64,000 nt of DNA from Mobiluncus curtisii subsp. curtisii ATCC 35241 (GCF_000146285.1 NZ_GL385912.1:1127368-1191367); one strand, 5' to 3'; numbered from the stretch's first letter, positions 8,430-17,493 are shown. The notes: generated by a model from the sequence alone, not told the origin. Numbers and translations: made by a program.

Positions 8430-9826
8430 CCTGCGCGAGCAAAATTCTTCAGTCTTTCAAGGACGTGGCGAGCAACGGGCAAAGCGATCGCGTTACCCCA
8501 CAACTTGTACTGGGCACTATCACTGGTTGGATTCTCCAACCAAGTAGTGACTTGGCGTGCGGTTCGTGGTTTCACGCCGCGCGCCAAGTTCCAGGTAGCC
8601 CAAATGCCCGTCCAATACTCGATGTCCTCGCTTGTCGGATCCTCGATAGCAAGACCGTCACACCAATCGTCAGGAAACCCCTGCAACCGGGCACACTCGA
8701 CCGGCGTCAACCGCCTGGGGCACAGCGACGAGCTGGCGACCATGGGCGGATCGGTGTAATCCGTGGCCAGCAGCGCACCTGCCTGATCCTTGGTGACGCG
8801 GGTGAAATAGTCGGCCTTGGATGCGGCATAGACGGGCTCCAAGATGACCATGCCGCCCTGATTGCAGGTCGGCTCCCCGCCTTTCAAGTCGAGGGTTTTC
8901 GACACTTCCGCTTCGTAGCCGTAGTGGCCGCCACCGCTGCGGGACTGGTGGATCGAATTCAGGCCAAACACCCTGCGTTCTTCTGGGGCGTCGAGGAGGA
9001 TGGGGACGTTGGTGGGTGAGTTGCCCATCCGGGCAGTCAGCGTCTGCACCACCCCCGAGGAGTTAACGGTCAACCTCGAGTCCTGCGGATGATGATCCAA
9101 CAACATCACCGAGCTGCTACGGCCTCCAAGGCTTGCTTCAGGGGTGTGGGCATGGTCTTGTTCTTGCGTGCCGCACGATTCAGGATTCCTTGGCAAGCTC
9201 GCGGGCTCAAAAAGAATCTCGGGTGCGGATCGGCCTGCAAAATCTGCGACAAGGTAGATGCGGCGGCGTCGTTGGGCGAGGCCGAAATGTTGCGCATCGA
9301 GTACACGCCATGCCAGTGAGAATCCCTCACCCATGACACATCCCGCGTACGGCCATCCACCCTCAGGGACAGGCATATCAGGCGTGCTCGGGTCGACGAT
9401 GCGCGTGAGCGTGGTAAGGACGGTGGCGAAATCGGATCCTTTGTGTGAGGAGAACGCGCCAGGGACATTCTCCCAGATCGCGTAGCGTGGAAACATTCCA
9501 TGGGTTGCTTTCCTCATCTGGTCAATAATTCGTACAGCATGAAAGAACAGACCCGAGCGTTCACCCGCCAGGCCTGCTTGTTTACCTGCAACGGATAGGT
9601 CTTGGCAGGGAGAACCAAACGTGATCACATCCACCGCATCAACATCAGCCCCGTTGACCGTGGTCACATCACCCACATGAGTGAGCTGCGGCAGACGGCG
9701 GGTCGTAACGAGAATCGGGAATGGCTCGATTTCACTCGCCCACACAGGACGAATACCCGCCTGAATACCTGCGAGAGGGAAACCACCCGAGCCATCAAAC
9801 AAGGAACCCAACGTCAACTCACTCAC
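8420..9826 (-). CDS. Phage DNA (cytosine-5-)-methyltransferase
   Basis: The 468-aa enzyme transfers a methyl group from S-adenosylmethionine to C5 of cytosine. Motifs in order: SAM-binding SLFDGSGGFPLAG (I, residues 8-20), the catalytic PCQDLS loop (IV, about 73-78), ENVPG (VI, 119-123), and AQRRRRIYLVADF (VIII). The C-terminal GNAIALPVARHVLERL is motif X. No restriction enzyme is adjacent, so it is probably an orphan phage methylase protecting phage DNA. It overlaps the ParB/methylase gene by 4 bases. Confidence 0.92.
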   Translation of the reverse strand: MSELTLGSLFDGSGGFPLAGIQAGIRPVWASEIEPFPILVTTRRLPQLTHVGDVTTVNGADVDAVDVITFGSPCQDLSVAGKQAGLAGERSGLFFHAVRIIDQMRKATHGMFPRYAIWENVPGAFSSHKGSDFATVLTTLTRIVDPSTPDMPVPEGGWPYAGCVMGEGFSLAWRVLDAQHFGLAQRRRRIYLVADFAGRSAPEILFEPASLPRNPESCGTQEQDHAHTPEASLGGRSSSVMLLDHHPQDSRLTVNSSGVVQTLTARMGNSPTNVPILLDAPEERRVFGLNSIHQSRSGGGHYGYEAEVSKTLDLKGGEPTCNQGGMVILEPVYAASKADYFTRVTKDQAGALLATDYTDPPMVASSSLCPRRLTPVECARLQGFPDDWCDGLAIEDPTSEDIEYWTGIWATWNLARGVKPRTARQVTTWLENPTSDSAQYKLWGNAIALPVARHVLERLKNFARAGTG

Positions 9827-11073
9827 GGTTCACCCCCCTCAACATCGCGCACCAAATCCAAATACGCGTATTCCTTGCCGCCTCGCAGGCAAGTAATCCC
9901 GGCAGCGTCCCCTGTATGTTCGGCATAACGGCGCAAAATAACGCTCGCGTATTTCTCATCAAGCTCCATGCAATAGCAGATGCGGTCGGTTGCCTCAGCT
10001 GCCATGAGTGTGGAGCCTGAGCCTGCGAAGGTGTCGAGCACGATCGCGTTGGCCTGCGTGGAGTTCCCGATCGGATACGCCAACAAATCCAGCGGCTTGC
10101 TGGTCGGGTGGTCAGCATTACGGCGGGGCTTGGCGAAGTTCCAGATCGTGGTTTGTTTCCGGTCGGCGTACCACTTGTGCTTACCCGTCTTCACCCACCC
10201 GAATAGCACCGGCTCGTGCTGCCACTGATACGGGGAACGTCCCAATACGAGGGAATCTTTAACCCAAATACAACAGCCCGACAGGTAAAAGCCTGCCTCA
10301 ACGAAGGCGCGGCGGAAGTTCAAGCCTTCAGTGTCAGCGTGGAACACATACGCGGACGCGCCCTTCTCACACACGCCCACCATGTTCGAAAACGCTGATA
10401 GCAGGAAATCGTAGAACTTATCGCCATCCATCTTGTCGTTCTTGATGGACAATCCGGATCCTGATTCGAAGGCGACGTTATATGGCGGATCAGTCAACAC
10501 AAGATTCGCACGTTTACCATCCATCAACAACTCGACGTCCTCGACGCTGGTGGCGTCGCCGCACACGAGTCGGTGACGGCCAAGCGTCCAGATATCCCCA
10601 CGCTCCACGAACGCGGATGCTTCGAGTGCGGCGGTAAGGTCGAAGTCGTCGTCCTCAACCTCGTTCTCATCCAAGGAGCCGATCAACTGCTGGATTTCGG
10701 CGTCGTCGAAACCGGTGAGTTCAGCATCGAAATCCGAAGCATCGAGGTCGGCGATGAGGAGGGCAAGTCTGTCGTTGTCCCATTCGCCGCTGATCTTGTT
10801 GAGCGCGATGTTGAGTGCTTTCTCGCGGGTCTCATCGAGCTCAACAACGATCACGTCCACGTCCGTGTGGCCGAGATCTTCGAGCACCTTCAAACGCTGG
10901 TGTCCACCGACGATGTTGCCAGTGGTGGAGTTCCAGATGACGGGTTCGACGTAGCCGAACTCGGTCAAGGATCGCTTGAGCTTCTCGTATTCGGCATCGC
11001 CAGGCTGGAGGTCTTTACGCGGATTGTAGTCAGCGGGCTTGAGTTCACTGATGGGCATTGGTTTCATGAGCAT
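9823..11073 (-). CDS. ParB-N / DNA adenine-type methyltransferase fusion
   Basis: The 416-aa protein joins an N-terminal ParB/sulfiredoxin-type domain (residues 5-100, with NPRK and GGHQR) to a C-terminal amino-methyltransferase. The methylase has DPPYNV (about 195-200) before FAGSGST (about 349-355), the beta-class order for N6-adenine or N4-cytosine modification. Such fusions are common orphan methylases of phages. Its first codons overlap the end of the SAM synthetase gene by about 29 bases. Confidence 0.9.
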   Translation of the reverse strand: MLMKPMPISELKPADYNPRKDLQPGDAEYEKLKRSLTEFGYVEPVIWNSTTGNIVGGHQRLKVLEDLGHTDVDVIVVELDETREKALNIALNKISGEWDNDRLALLIADLDASDFDAELTGFDDAEIQQLIGSLDENEVEDDDFDLTAALEASAFVERGDIWTLGRHRLVCGDATSVEDVELLMDGKRANLVLTDPPYNVAFESGSGLSIKNDKMDGDKFYDFLLSAFSNMVGVCEKGASAYVFHADTEGLNFRRAFVEAGFYLSGCCIWVKDSLVLGRSPYQWQHEPVLFGWVKTGKHKWYADRKQTTIWNFAKPRRNADHPTSKPLDLLAYPIGNSTQANAIVLDTFAGSGSTLMAAEATDRICYCMELDEKYASVILRRYAEHTGDAAGITCLRGGKEYAYLDLVRDVEGGEP

Positions 11074-12235
11074 GTGTGGTCACCGCCTTCTTTAATGCGT
11101 CGACGTGAGCGAACGAGTTCTCCCAGTGCAAACCGGCATGGCCGAAGTGTCCGTAGGTCGAGTAGCGGGTGTAGCCGGGTGCTCGCAACCCCAAAGCGTC
11201 AATGATCGCTCCTGGGCGTAGCGGAAACACCTCACGCGCAGCCTCGGTCAGGATCTTGTCGGAGTATTCACCACTGCCGAGCGTGTCGATGGTGAAGGCG
11301 ACCGGATCAGCCTTCCCAATCGCATAGGAAATCGCGACCTGGCATTCCTGCGCAAGACCGGAGTCGACGATAGTCTTGGCTATCAGACGCGCCATATACG
11401 CACCCGAGCGGTCAACCTTGGACGCGTCCTTACCCGAGAACGCCCCACCACCATGTGGGGCGAGACCGCCGTAAGTGTCGACCATCAGCTTGCGACCAGT
11501 GAGCCCCGTGTCTGCCTTTGAACCACCCACCGTAAACAAGCCCGAGGGATTCACCAGAATCTCGGTGTCAGCGCTAATTGGCAGATACGGCTTACACGCG
11601 GGTGCGACGATCAGTGTTTTGACCTCAGCCGCAAGCTCGTCCAGAGTCTTCGTAGCGTCGTGTTGGATCGACACCACCACGGTTTCGACTGCTACGGGTT
11701 GTCCGGCGGCGTCGTAGCGAACCGTCACCTGCGCCTTACCATCGGACTTGATACCGCTGATCGTGCCGTCCTTGCGGGCGTCATCAAGACGCCCACAGAT
11801 CTCATGCGAGAGTACGAGCGGCAATGGCAAACGCTGCGGGGTTTCGTTGGTGGCGTATCCGTAGACGGTGCCTTGATCGCCAGCGCCCTGCAACGCAAAC
11901 TCACTCGTGTCTCCGAAGCGAGCCTCCAAGGACTTGGAAACTCCTGCGTTGATGTCTGGGGATTGGCGGCGTGTCCAGACGAAAACGAGGAACTTCCACG
12001 GCACATAACCCGCCTTCACCAGCGCGTAACGCACCGACTCACGAATACGCGGACGAACCTTCGAAGTGATCTCGCCAGTCACAATGATCCTGCGGCCAGA
12101 TGCCATCACTTCTACTGCAACGCGGGCAGCAGGATCCTCGTAGAGGATATCGTCAAGGATCGTGTCAGCGATCAAATCACAGAGCTTATCGGGATGGCCG
12201 ATACACACGGCCTCAGCAGTCTTCGTAACAGACAT
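11045..12235 (-). CDS. metK: S-adenosylmethionine synthetase (phage-borne)
   Basis: The 396-aa enzyme condenses ATP and methionine into S-adenosylmethionine. It shows GHPDK (residues 13-17), GAGDQG (117-122), the Pro/Gly-rich GGGAFSGKD (262-270) and DRSGAYMAR. It is shorter and more divergent than housekeeping MetK at the N-terminus. It lies directly upstream of two DNA methyltransferases with an overlap to the first, so it probably supplies their methyl donor. The start could also be GTG at 12241. A separate chromosomal copy is expected but is not visible here. Confidence 0.9.
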   Translation of the reverse strand: MSVTKTAEAVCIGHPDKLCDLIADTILDDILYEDPAARVAVEVMASGRRIIVTGEITSKVRPRIRESVRYALVKAGYVPWKFLVFVWTRRQSPDINAGVSKSLEARFGDTSEFALQGAGDQGTVYGYATNETPQRLPLPLVLSHEICGRLDDARKDGTISGIKSDGKAQVTVRYDAAGQPVAVETVVVSIQHDATKTLDELAAEVKTLIVAPACKPYLPISADTEILVNPSGLFTVGGSKADTGLTGRKLMVDTYGGLAPHGGGAFSGKDASKVDRSGAYMARLIAKTIVDSGLAQECQVAISYAIGKADPVAFTIDTLGSGEYSDKILTEAAREVFPLRPGAIIDALGLRAPGYTRYSTYGHFGHAGLHWENSFAHVDALKKAVTTHAHETNAHQ

Positions 12236-12314
12236 ACACACTCACTTTCCAAAGAATCGGGACATAGAAAAGTGCCCACCCATCTCGGGCAGGCACACGA
12301 GAATCAAAGGGGTG

Positions 12315-12887
12315 TTAGGAGCGGGCTTGCAGCAGGCGCTCCATCACGTCATCACCCGGCGCCGAACCTGAGTAGTCGCTGGTGCAGGTGGCGCGCACTA
12401 TCTCGTAAATCTCGTACCAGTACACGTTCGCTTGCTTCCCGAAAGACTGGGACATAGCAACGAAAGGGGATGCGATCGCAGCCCCTGTGGTTGGGTGTTT
12501 GCCGAGCAAGCCGAACTTGGAGATCGCCTGTTCACACTGCACATAACGCGCGAACGCCTGCGCATAGGATTCGATCAAGCGCGGTGCGACGAACTGGGAA
12601 CAGCCACGTTGATCGAGCCATTGCCATGTTTCTCGGTAGACGAGGTCAGCGCCGAGGGGTTTACCATCACGCTGAATCTCCGACAGATACTCGGCAGGCT
12701 CCGGCATCACCTCACCAGCAAGCACCGCACCATCCCCGATATCTGAGCCTTCAAAGTCAAACGGCTCACCCAGCGGATCATCAAGCCGCGTGGCTGGGCG
12801 GCCAGCTGCGAGCTTCGCATTCAGCGGATCGGGTTTCGCACCTGCCCGCACACGGCGGCCACCCCGGTTCGTTCCGTCTTTCGCCAT
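12315..12887 (-). CDS. Phage terminase small subunit, P27 family
   Basis: The 190-aa protein has the P27-type layout: a basic N-terminus (GTNRGGRRVRAGAKPDPLN), an acidic middle, then a helical domain with WLDQRG and a Tyr-rich segment ending FAMSQS-like (FVAMSQSFGKQANVYW). It recognises phage DNA and feeds it to the large subunit. In most relatives it follows HNH and precedes the large terminase directly. Here a cassette separates it from HNH, and the metK/methylase block separates it from terL. Confidence 0.82.
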   Translation of the reverse strand: MAKDGTNRGGRRVRAGAKPDPLNAKLAAGRPATRLDDPLGEPFDFEGSDIGDGAVLAGEVMPEPAEYLSEIQRDGKPLGADLVYRETWQWLDQRGCSQFVAPRLIESYAQAFARYVQCEQAISKFGLLGKHPTTGAAIASPFVAMSQSFGKQANVYWYEIYEIVRATCTSDYSGSAPGDDVMERLLQARS

Positions 12888-12927
12888 AGGTTTTCATCTG
12901 CTTTCCTGCTGTGAGACAATTAGTGGC

Positions 12928-13494
12928 GTGCCGAGACCGAAGACGAAAACTGAACTATTGGATGCCGCCGAGGCGCAGTATGCGAAACTGGACAGCCTCA
13001 TTGAGGGCATGAGTTCCGACGATCAGCATACGAATTTTGATCCCAGCATCACTCAAATCGGTAAAGAAGCCCACTGGGCGCGGGACAAAAACCTGCGCGA
13101 CGTCCTTGCCCACCTGCACGAGTGGCAGCGCATGTTGCTTGGCTTCGTCGACGCCAACCGCCAGGGTCAGCCTCGACCGTTTCTTCCGTTTCCTCACACG
13201 TGGCGAACCACGCCAACGCTCAACCAAGAGATTTGGACTCAATATCAGGGCACTGAGCTTGAGGCTATCCGCGAGAACCTCGCTGACAGCCACACCGCAG
13301 TAGTGGCTCTCATCGGCGAGTTCACCAACGAGGAGTTATTCACCAAGGCGCATTTCCCGTGGACGGGCACAACCTCGCTCGGCTCCTACTGCGTGTCAGC
13401 CACATCAAGCCACTACGAATGGGCAATCAAAAAGCTCCGTGCATTCACCAGAAAGCCGCCAGAACAACCCCATAACCAAGCCGCCCCCCAGTAG
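12928..13494 (+). CDS. ClbS/DfsB family four-helix bundle protein
   Basis: The 188-aa protein starts with GTG at 12928 (PRPKTKTELLDAAEAQYAKL), 6-7 bases after a GACAAT -10-like hexamer, which suggests a leaderless transcript. The DUF1706 pattern is clear: RDVLAHLHEWQRMLLG near the N-terminal third and WTGTTSLGSYCVSATSSHY near the end. ClbS protects colibactin producers from their own DNA-damaging product and DfsB is a related family; most members are uncharacterised. It is plus-strand cargo in a minus-strand phage, followed by a terminator. Confidence 0.82.
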   Translation: MPRPKTKTELLDAAEAQYAKLDSLIEGMSSDDQHTNFDPSITQIGKEAHWARDKNLRDVLAHLHEWQRMLLGFVDANRQGQPRPFLPFPHTWRTTPTLNQEIWTQYQGTELEAIRENLADSHTAVVALIGEFTNEELFTKAHFPWTGTTSLGSYCVSATSSHYEWAIKKLRAFTRKPPEQPHNQAAPQ

Positions 13495-13528
13495 CTTCTT
13501 ACCACGCTGTACACCACAGACAGATACT

Positions 13529-13565
13529 CGGGAGCCTCTGGTATAGGCGCTCCCGTGCGCCTTTT
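13529..13565 (+). terminator. Rho-independent terminator after the DfsB-like gene
   Basis: A 7-bp perfect stem, CGGGAGC (13529-13535) with GCTCCCG (13549-13555), is followed closely by CCTTTT. It stands about 35 bases after the DfsB-like stop and closes that one-gene transcript. Confidence 0.65.
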
Positions 13566-13716
13566 CGTGACTGTCGGGTTCAACGCACCAGGCCTCGTGC
13601 CTGCATTCACGCAACATCCGCCCGATCAGCGCTATCCTTAGCAATGCAGGGAAACCCTTCTTGTAGAATGAGAACTTATTGGGGCATACAACTCCTGATG
13701 CCGTTGCCGTATCAAA

Positions 13717-14166
13717 ATGTGTAGCGAAAAGTTGAAGGGACTGGTCATCAAAAAAATATCTGTGTTTCTTGTATCCGCTCTGGCATATTTTGTCGGCGCG
13801 TGGCTTTTCGCCGCCATCTTTCTACGGTGCAAGGATCAGGATCAGAGATTTTTTGTGGTCTTCTTATTGATGCCACTCATGTATGTGTGTTTCACGATTC
13901 TTCTTCTGCTTTTTAATAAGCATTTCATCGGTATTCAATCTGCCCGCGCGTTGCAACTTTCAGCAGGAGCCTTTATCGGACTCTCAGCTTTTCTCTTTTC
14001 ACTCGATGGTGTCGGCTCGTTAGTTCATAGTGATTCTTTTTCTCAACTGCTGAGCCAGTTTTCCGTTCCCGCCATCGGCGCTCTTGTTGCTGGTGGTGTA
14101 GCGCTTGGGTTTAGCGTTTTTACCCAAGCGCCACACCAAGGAAAAGACCAAATCAATTATCGGTAG
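13717..14166 (+). CDS. Membrane protein of unknown function
   Basis: The 149-aa product has four hydrophobic segments with short loops and a hydrophilic C-terminus. By eye its codons are more AT-rich than those of the phage genes around it. A TAGAAT hexamer lies about 48 bases upstream (13664-13669), but no strong ribosome site precedes the ATG. A TTG at 13732 is an alternative start. It converges with the DUF1906 gene and their ends overlap by 10 bases. No family recognised. Confidence 0.55.
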   Translation: MCSEKLKGLVIKKISVFLVSALAYFVGAWLFAAIFLRCKDQDQRFFVVFLLMPLMYVCFTILLLLFNKHFIGIQSARALQLSAGAFIGLSAFLFSLDGVGSLVHSDSFSQLLSQFSVPAIGALVAGGVALGFSVFTQAPHQGKDQINYR

Positions 14167-16646
14167 ATGAATTCAGCTAGCTTTCGGCAAGCTGTCAAAC
14201 GAATCTCTTCCTTGACGTATCCAGCCAGGAACCATCCTAAAACGGCGCTATCCAAGTCGGCATATTCACTTATTTTCTGATATGCCTCAGTGGAATTATT
14301 CGCCCCCAAGCTCCAGCCAATCTGCTTGAATCTGTTGGCAAGTTTGCTGGAATTGTTGTAGTACTCTCGCAATGTTGCTGACAGAAGATGAGCGTTGGAG
14401 TCGTTGCCGTTTTCTAGCGTGTTAGCGATAACGATGGCATCTCCGTCACAGCAGAGATCGTCACGGTTACAGTTGTTTCCTACCGATTCCCATTTTCCCT
14501 TGTCGTTTTTCTTGTCAAGTACTAGCCCCTTCAAGCCAGGATGCTGACGGTAATCGTTACCTTGACCGATTAGAGCTGTGGCCACCTGATCCAGGTTCGC
14601 ACTGGGATTCCACTCAAGTGTTTTCTGAATATTCTCCATGGCAGTAGCTAGGTCTCCGGCCCAGCCAGTCCACGCATCAGGGATAACATTCCAGTTGGTG
14701 TATCCAAGTGTTGTTGCCGCCAGATGCGCCAGATCAACCGATTCTCCGGTCTTGTCGGTCATGGATTGCCGCCACGTGTTATCAATATAGCGATTCAAGG
14801 CAGCGATGATCTTCTTGCCTACAGCGTCCTTCTCGAGTACGCTCGCGTCAGCACTCCTGAAACTTTCGGCAGACACGGACCAATTCACCGCAGATCCACT
14901 ACCACCGTCACGCAGGTAGGCTTTTGCTAAATAGTTGAGGATGCAACGCCAAGTCGGAACGGCAATCCGCGTTCCCGCACCATGAGAACCCGCAACGTAG
15001 TCTTTTCCAACCTTGCCACTGGCACGAAGTTCTTCGAAGCGTTTCTCTAAATGCCAGATCAGATCAATCGGAGCCAGCTTGGTGTAATCAATGCTGGTGT
15101 CGGGCGCAGCGCCACCGGCACTCGAAGGAGCAACATGATCAACTGCCGCTGCTTGTCCTGAATAGGCGACCCTGTCTAGGTCAAAACCAGCACCCTTGTA
15201 GTCACTGATTTCAGTGAACTGGTCATAGTTCCAATCGTCAGGAATAGGGAAGCCAAGGTTGCCAGAAAATCCTGTAGACATGTCCGAGACGAACGCGCTT
15301 CCAGCGTAGCCGGCTTTAATGATGCGGCTACAAATGTTACGCGAGGCGTAGATGCCTACTTTGTATCCGCCTCCCAGGCTTCCACGCACACCCTGGAAAT
15401 ACGGAAGAATGTGACTTGTGACCTCGGGGTCGGTCGCGTCGAAATCAACTGCGAAATAGATATACGTTCCCGGAATGCCAAGTCTTTGGGCTGCTTGCCT
15501 TGCGAGCGTCGCGTGCCGAGCGCCGTTTTCCCGCGTGAAATGTCGAAGCTTGGTTGAGTACTCCTGGAAAATCGGGAAGAACTTCATTCCTCCGTTGGTG
15601 ATGCGTTCAAGTTCTCCGGGGCGAATTGCTTTGAAATAGTCAGACGGATCTTTTGAATCCTGATTCGGCTCAGTCAGGTAACGCCCCACAATCTCATAGC
15701 CGTTCGCCTTAAGTAGGTTGAGTCGCTCAGCCGTAATCTCGAAGCGTGTATCGCATGCTTTGCAGGCGCGATTCGGATCACCTTTCGAGGTCAACAGGCT
15801 CATCCATGTAGTCGAGTCGACCACCCCGCTTCGTGGGAGCTGATACTTTGCTTGGAATTGCGGAACGAACGTTGACAGTGCGGTTTGTGCAGAAGGATAG
15901 ATATCGGGAGAAATCCGGTTACACACTAGAGCAACCTGAGCTAGCCAAGCCCACTTCGGTAAACTTGCCGCATTGCTGGGTGTAACTATTGTTAGACGCG
16001 CTTTGGTGCCATTGCCGAAATTACCTGTGGCTTCCGCAGGGCTAAATCCTTCAATGGCTTGCAAGACCTGAATCAGAGCAGTGTTCATTTCCCGACCGTA
16101 GAGTCCATCGGTTGGGATGATTCCGGTATAAGCGCGATACTGTTGGTTGATTTGTTGCTGTGCTTGCCGAATCGCTGAAATGCCCCCATAAGAGCGAAGC
16201 AGGACGAATTGCTGCATTGACAACAGCGCTTTCATGACGTCGAGCGTCACAGTGGAATCTCCACCAATGCCCATGTCGCTCTTAAGCTGTTTGATGGCCT
16301 TTCCAGTTCCGCTATAGAAATGCGTAGTGATATCGCTGGCACCAGCAGAATATCCCTTACACCACAAAGCACCTTGGATAATGCCGTACACATTAGAAGT
16401 CTCCTGCGCACCGTCATCCTGCTGGTGGATGCCGTTAGGCCACCGAGACTGGAAGCGACTGATAGTTCCCGGTCCGAAATTGTTCGCCGTTGTCGTAATA
16501 CCCAGCTCGATTTGCAGGGCCCGAATCAAAGCGTTGACCGTGCCCCAGCCGGTATATCCGTCCTCTACGACTGAACCGAATCCAGCCTTGCTCCTATAGG
16601 TGCGATTGAGCCATTGCTGTGTTTTTAGCACCATTTGATCTGTCAT
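14157..16646 (-). CDS. DUF1906 glycoside-hydrolase-like protein with peptidoglycan-binding modules
   Basis: The 829-aa protein has three parts. Residues 1-280 contain two or three peptidoglycan-binding-like helical repeats (DGYTGWGTVNALIRALQIEL, then TDGLYGREMNTALIQVLQ). Residues 295-490 form a DUF1906/Rv2525c-like TIM-barrel hydrolase domain (YEIVGRYLTEPNQ, GTYIYFAVDFDATDPEV, YKVGIYASRNIC). The C-terminal 300 residues are not recognised. No signal peptide is seen. The ribosome site AAAGGAGG is strong. Cell-wall binding or cleavage is inferred, but this is not a usual place for a phage lysin and no holin is evident beside it. Confidence 0.75.
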   Translation of the reverse strand: MTDQMVLKTQQWLNRTYRSKAGFGSVVEDGYTGWGTVNALIRALQIELGITTTANNFGPGTISRFQSRWPNGIHQQDDGAQETSNVYGIIQGALWCKGYSAGASDITTHFYSGTGKAIKQLKSDMGIGGDSTVTLDVMKALLSMQQFVLLRSYGGISAIRQAQQQINQQYRAYTGIIPTDGLYGREMNTALIQVLQAIEGFSPAEATGNFGNGTKARLTIVTPSNAASLPKWAWLAQVALVCNRISPDIYPSAQTALSTFVPQFQAKYQLPRSGVVDSTTWMSLLTSKGDPNRACKACDTRFEITAERLNLLKANGYEIVGRYLTEPNQDSKDPSDYFKAIRPGELERITNGGMKFFPIFQEYSTKLRHFTRENGARHATLARQAAQRLGIPGTYIYFAVDFDATDPEVTSHILPYFQGVRGSLGGGYKVGIYASRNICSRIIKAGYAGSAFVSDMSTGFSGNLGFPIPDDWNYDQFTEISDYKGAGFDLDRVAYSGQAAAVDHVAPSSAGGAAPDTSIDYTKLAPIDLIWHLEKRFEELRASGKVGKDYVAGSHGAGTRIAVPTWRCILNYLAKAYLRDGGSGSAVNWSVSAESFRSADASVLEKDAVGKKIIAALNRYIDNTWRQSMTDKTGESVDLAHLAATTLGYTNWNVIPDAWTGWAGDLATAMENIQKTLEWNPSANLDQVATALIGQGNDYRQHPGLKGLVLDKKNDKGKWESVGNNCNRDDLCCDGDAIVIANTLENGNDSNAHLLSATLREYYNNSSKLANRFKQIGWSLGANNSTEAYQKISEYADLDSAVLGWFLAGYVKEEIRLTACRKLAEFIYR

Positions 16647-17054
16647 GATTCCTCCTTTTTAGAAACCAGTTTGTTAACTCAAGACAGGCGAACACCTGCC
16701 AGAGAGGGATCCAGAACACCGGATGAGAAGCTCCGAGTTTTTTGCCCTCACCTGTACGTCCCTGGGAAACCCAAATCCGGACGGACAAAGCGCAAGAAAA
16801 CCGAGCAACACTCAGCGGGATTTCACCCCTCACTGGTACTGCCGACGAAGCCCGAAGTGTTAATACCTTGTTTGATTCGGGGACTTTGCGCACGGTTGGC
16901 CCCGCCCGCTGACCTCTGACAAGGCATGAGAGATTCGAAGGCCCCAACCCCTCACCAGCGCCGCGAGGTTGCCCCGTGTTCGGCAAACGCCAGGCGGGTA
17001 GGCATCTTTGAGGTTCCAGATGATCGTCGCGCCAGCGGGCAACGTGTGGGCTCG
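16647..17054. other. Non-coding gap inside the cargo cassette
   Basis: I find no convincing gene here. The stretch holds the leader and ribosome site of the 829-aa gene, one copy of a dispersed phage motif (16822-16863), and Pro/Arg-rich open frames that look random. It may include decayed sequence left at the junction between HNH and the inserted cassette. Confidence 0.5.
16822..16863. repeat. Dispersed phage motif ACTGCCGAC...GAAGTGTTAA, copy 1
   Basis: This copy contains ACTGCCGACGAAGCCCGAAG followed by TGTTAA. Related copies occur at 23315-23350 and 29109-29144 in the same orientation. It is the least perfect of the three: it has extra bases before ACTGCCGAC. It lies upstream of the 829-aa DUF1906 gene when read on the minus strand. 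Confidence 0.6.
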
Positions 17055-17432
17055 TCAGTAGGCGTAGACACGAGGTTGTTGCCTCCACCGGTCATCATCG
17101 AGCGCGGTCTGGCGCGAGTGGCAGGGCTTGCACAGGCTTCGGAGGTTGTTGAAGTTGTGGGTGCCGCAGTGTTCGAGCGGGAGAATGTGGTGAACCTCTT
17201 GTACTGGCGTGTAGCGTCCGGCCTCTAGGCAGTCTTCGCAGAGCGGGTGGGCGGCGATGTAGGCGGCGCGAATCTTGCGCCAGCGCGCGCCGTAGCGGCG
17301 GTTGATCTTCGGATCCCGTTGATACTTCCGATACCGGGCGTCTTCTGCCTTCGCGTGCTGCTCGCAGAAACGTTCGTGGGTGAGTTCGGGGCAGCCGGGG
17401 TGGGAGCACGGGGAGGCGGGTTTGACTGGCAT
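17055..17432 (-). CDS. Phage HNH endonuclease
   Basis: The 125-aa protein has an N-terminal Cys pair zone (CSHPGCPEL, FCEQH), a central basic helix, and the HNH core: HPLCEDCL, then VHHILPLEHCGTHNFNNLRSLCKPCH. Such nucleases sit beside the terminase genes of many HK97-like phages and assist DNA cleavage during packaging. It is separated from the small terminase by about 4.2 kb of inserted DNA. Confidence 0.9.
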   Translation of the reverse strand: MPVKPASPCSHPGCPELTHERFCEQHAKAEDARYRKYQRDPKINRRYGARWRKIRAAYIAAHPLCEDCLEAGRYTPVQEVHHILPLEHCGTHNFNNLRSLCKPCHSRQTALDDDRWRQQPRVYAY

Positions 17433-17457
17433 CGCTGGCTCCTTCCCCGAACATGGT

Positions 17458-17493
17458 GAAGCCCCAAGTTCCCGTGTGGGTTCTTGGGGCTTC
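17458..17493. terminator. Long perfect hairpin between early and late gene blocks
   Basis: An 11-bp perfect stem, GAAGCCCCAAG (17458-17468) with CTTGGGGCTTC (17483-17493) and a 14-base loop, lies between the ArpU-like regulator and HNH. It has no strong T-run on the minus strand. It may act as an attenuator or RNA-processing site at the early/late boundary rather than a simple terminator. Confidence 0.5.

Noticed and set aside
12790-12927. N-terminal extension of the DfsB-like protein
   Set aside because: The extension overlaps the small terminase start on the other strand. The family N-terminus and a -10-like hexamer support the GTG at 12928.
16594-17088. 164-codon minus-strand frame between HNH and the DUF1906 gene
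   Set aside because: The composition is random-looking, there is no ribosome site, and it overlaps the start of a well-supported gene.
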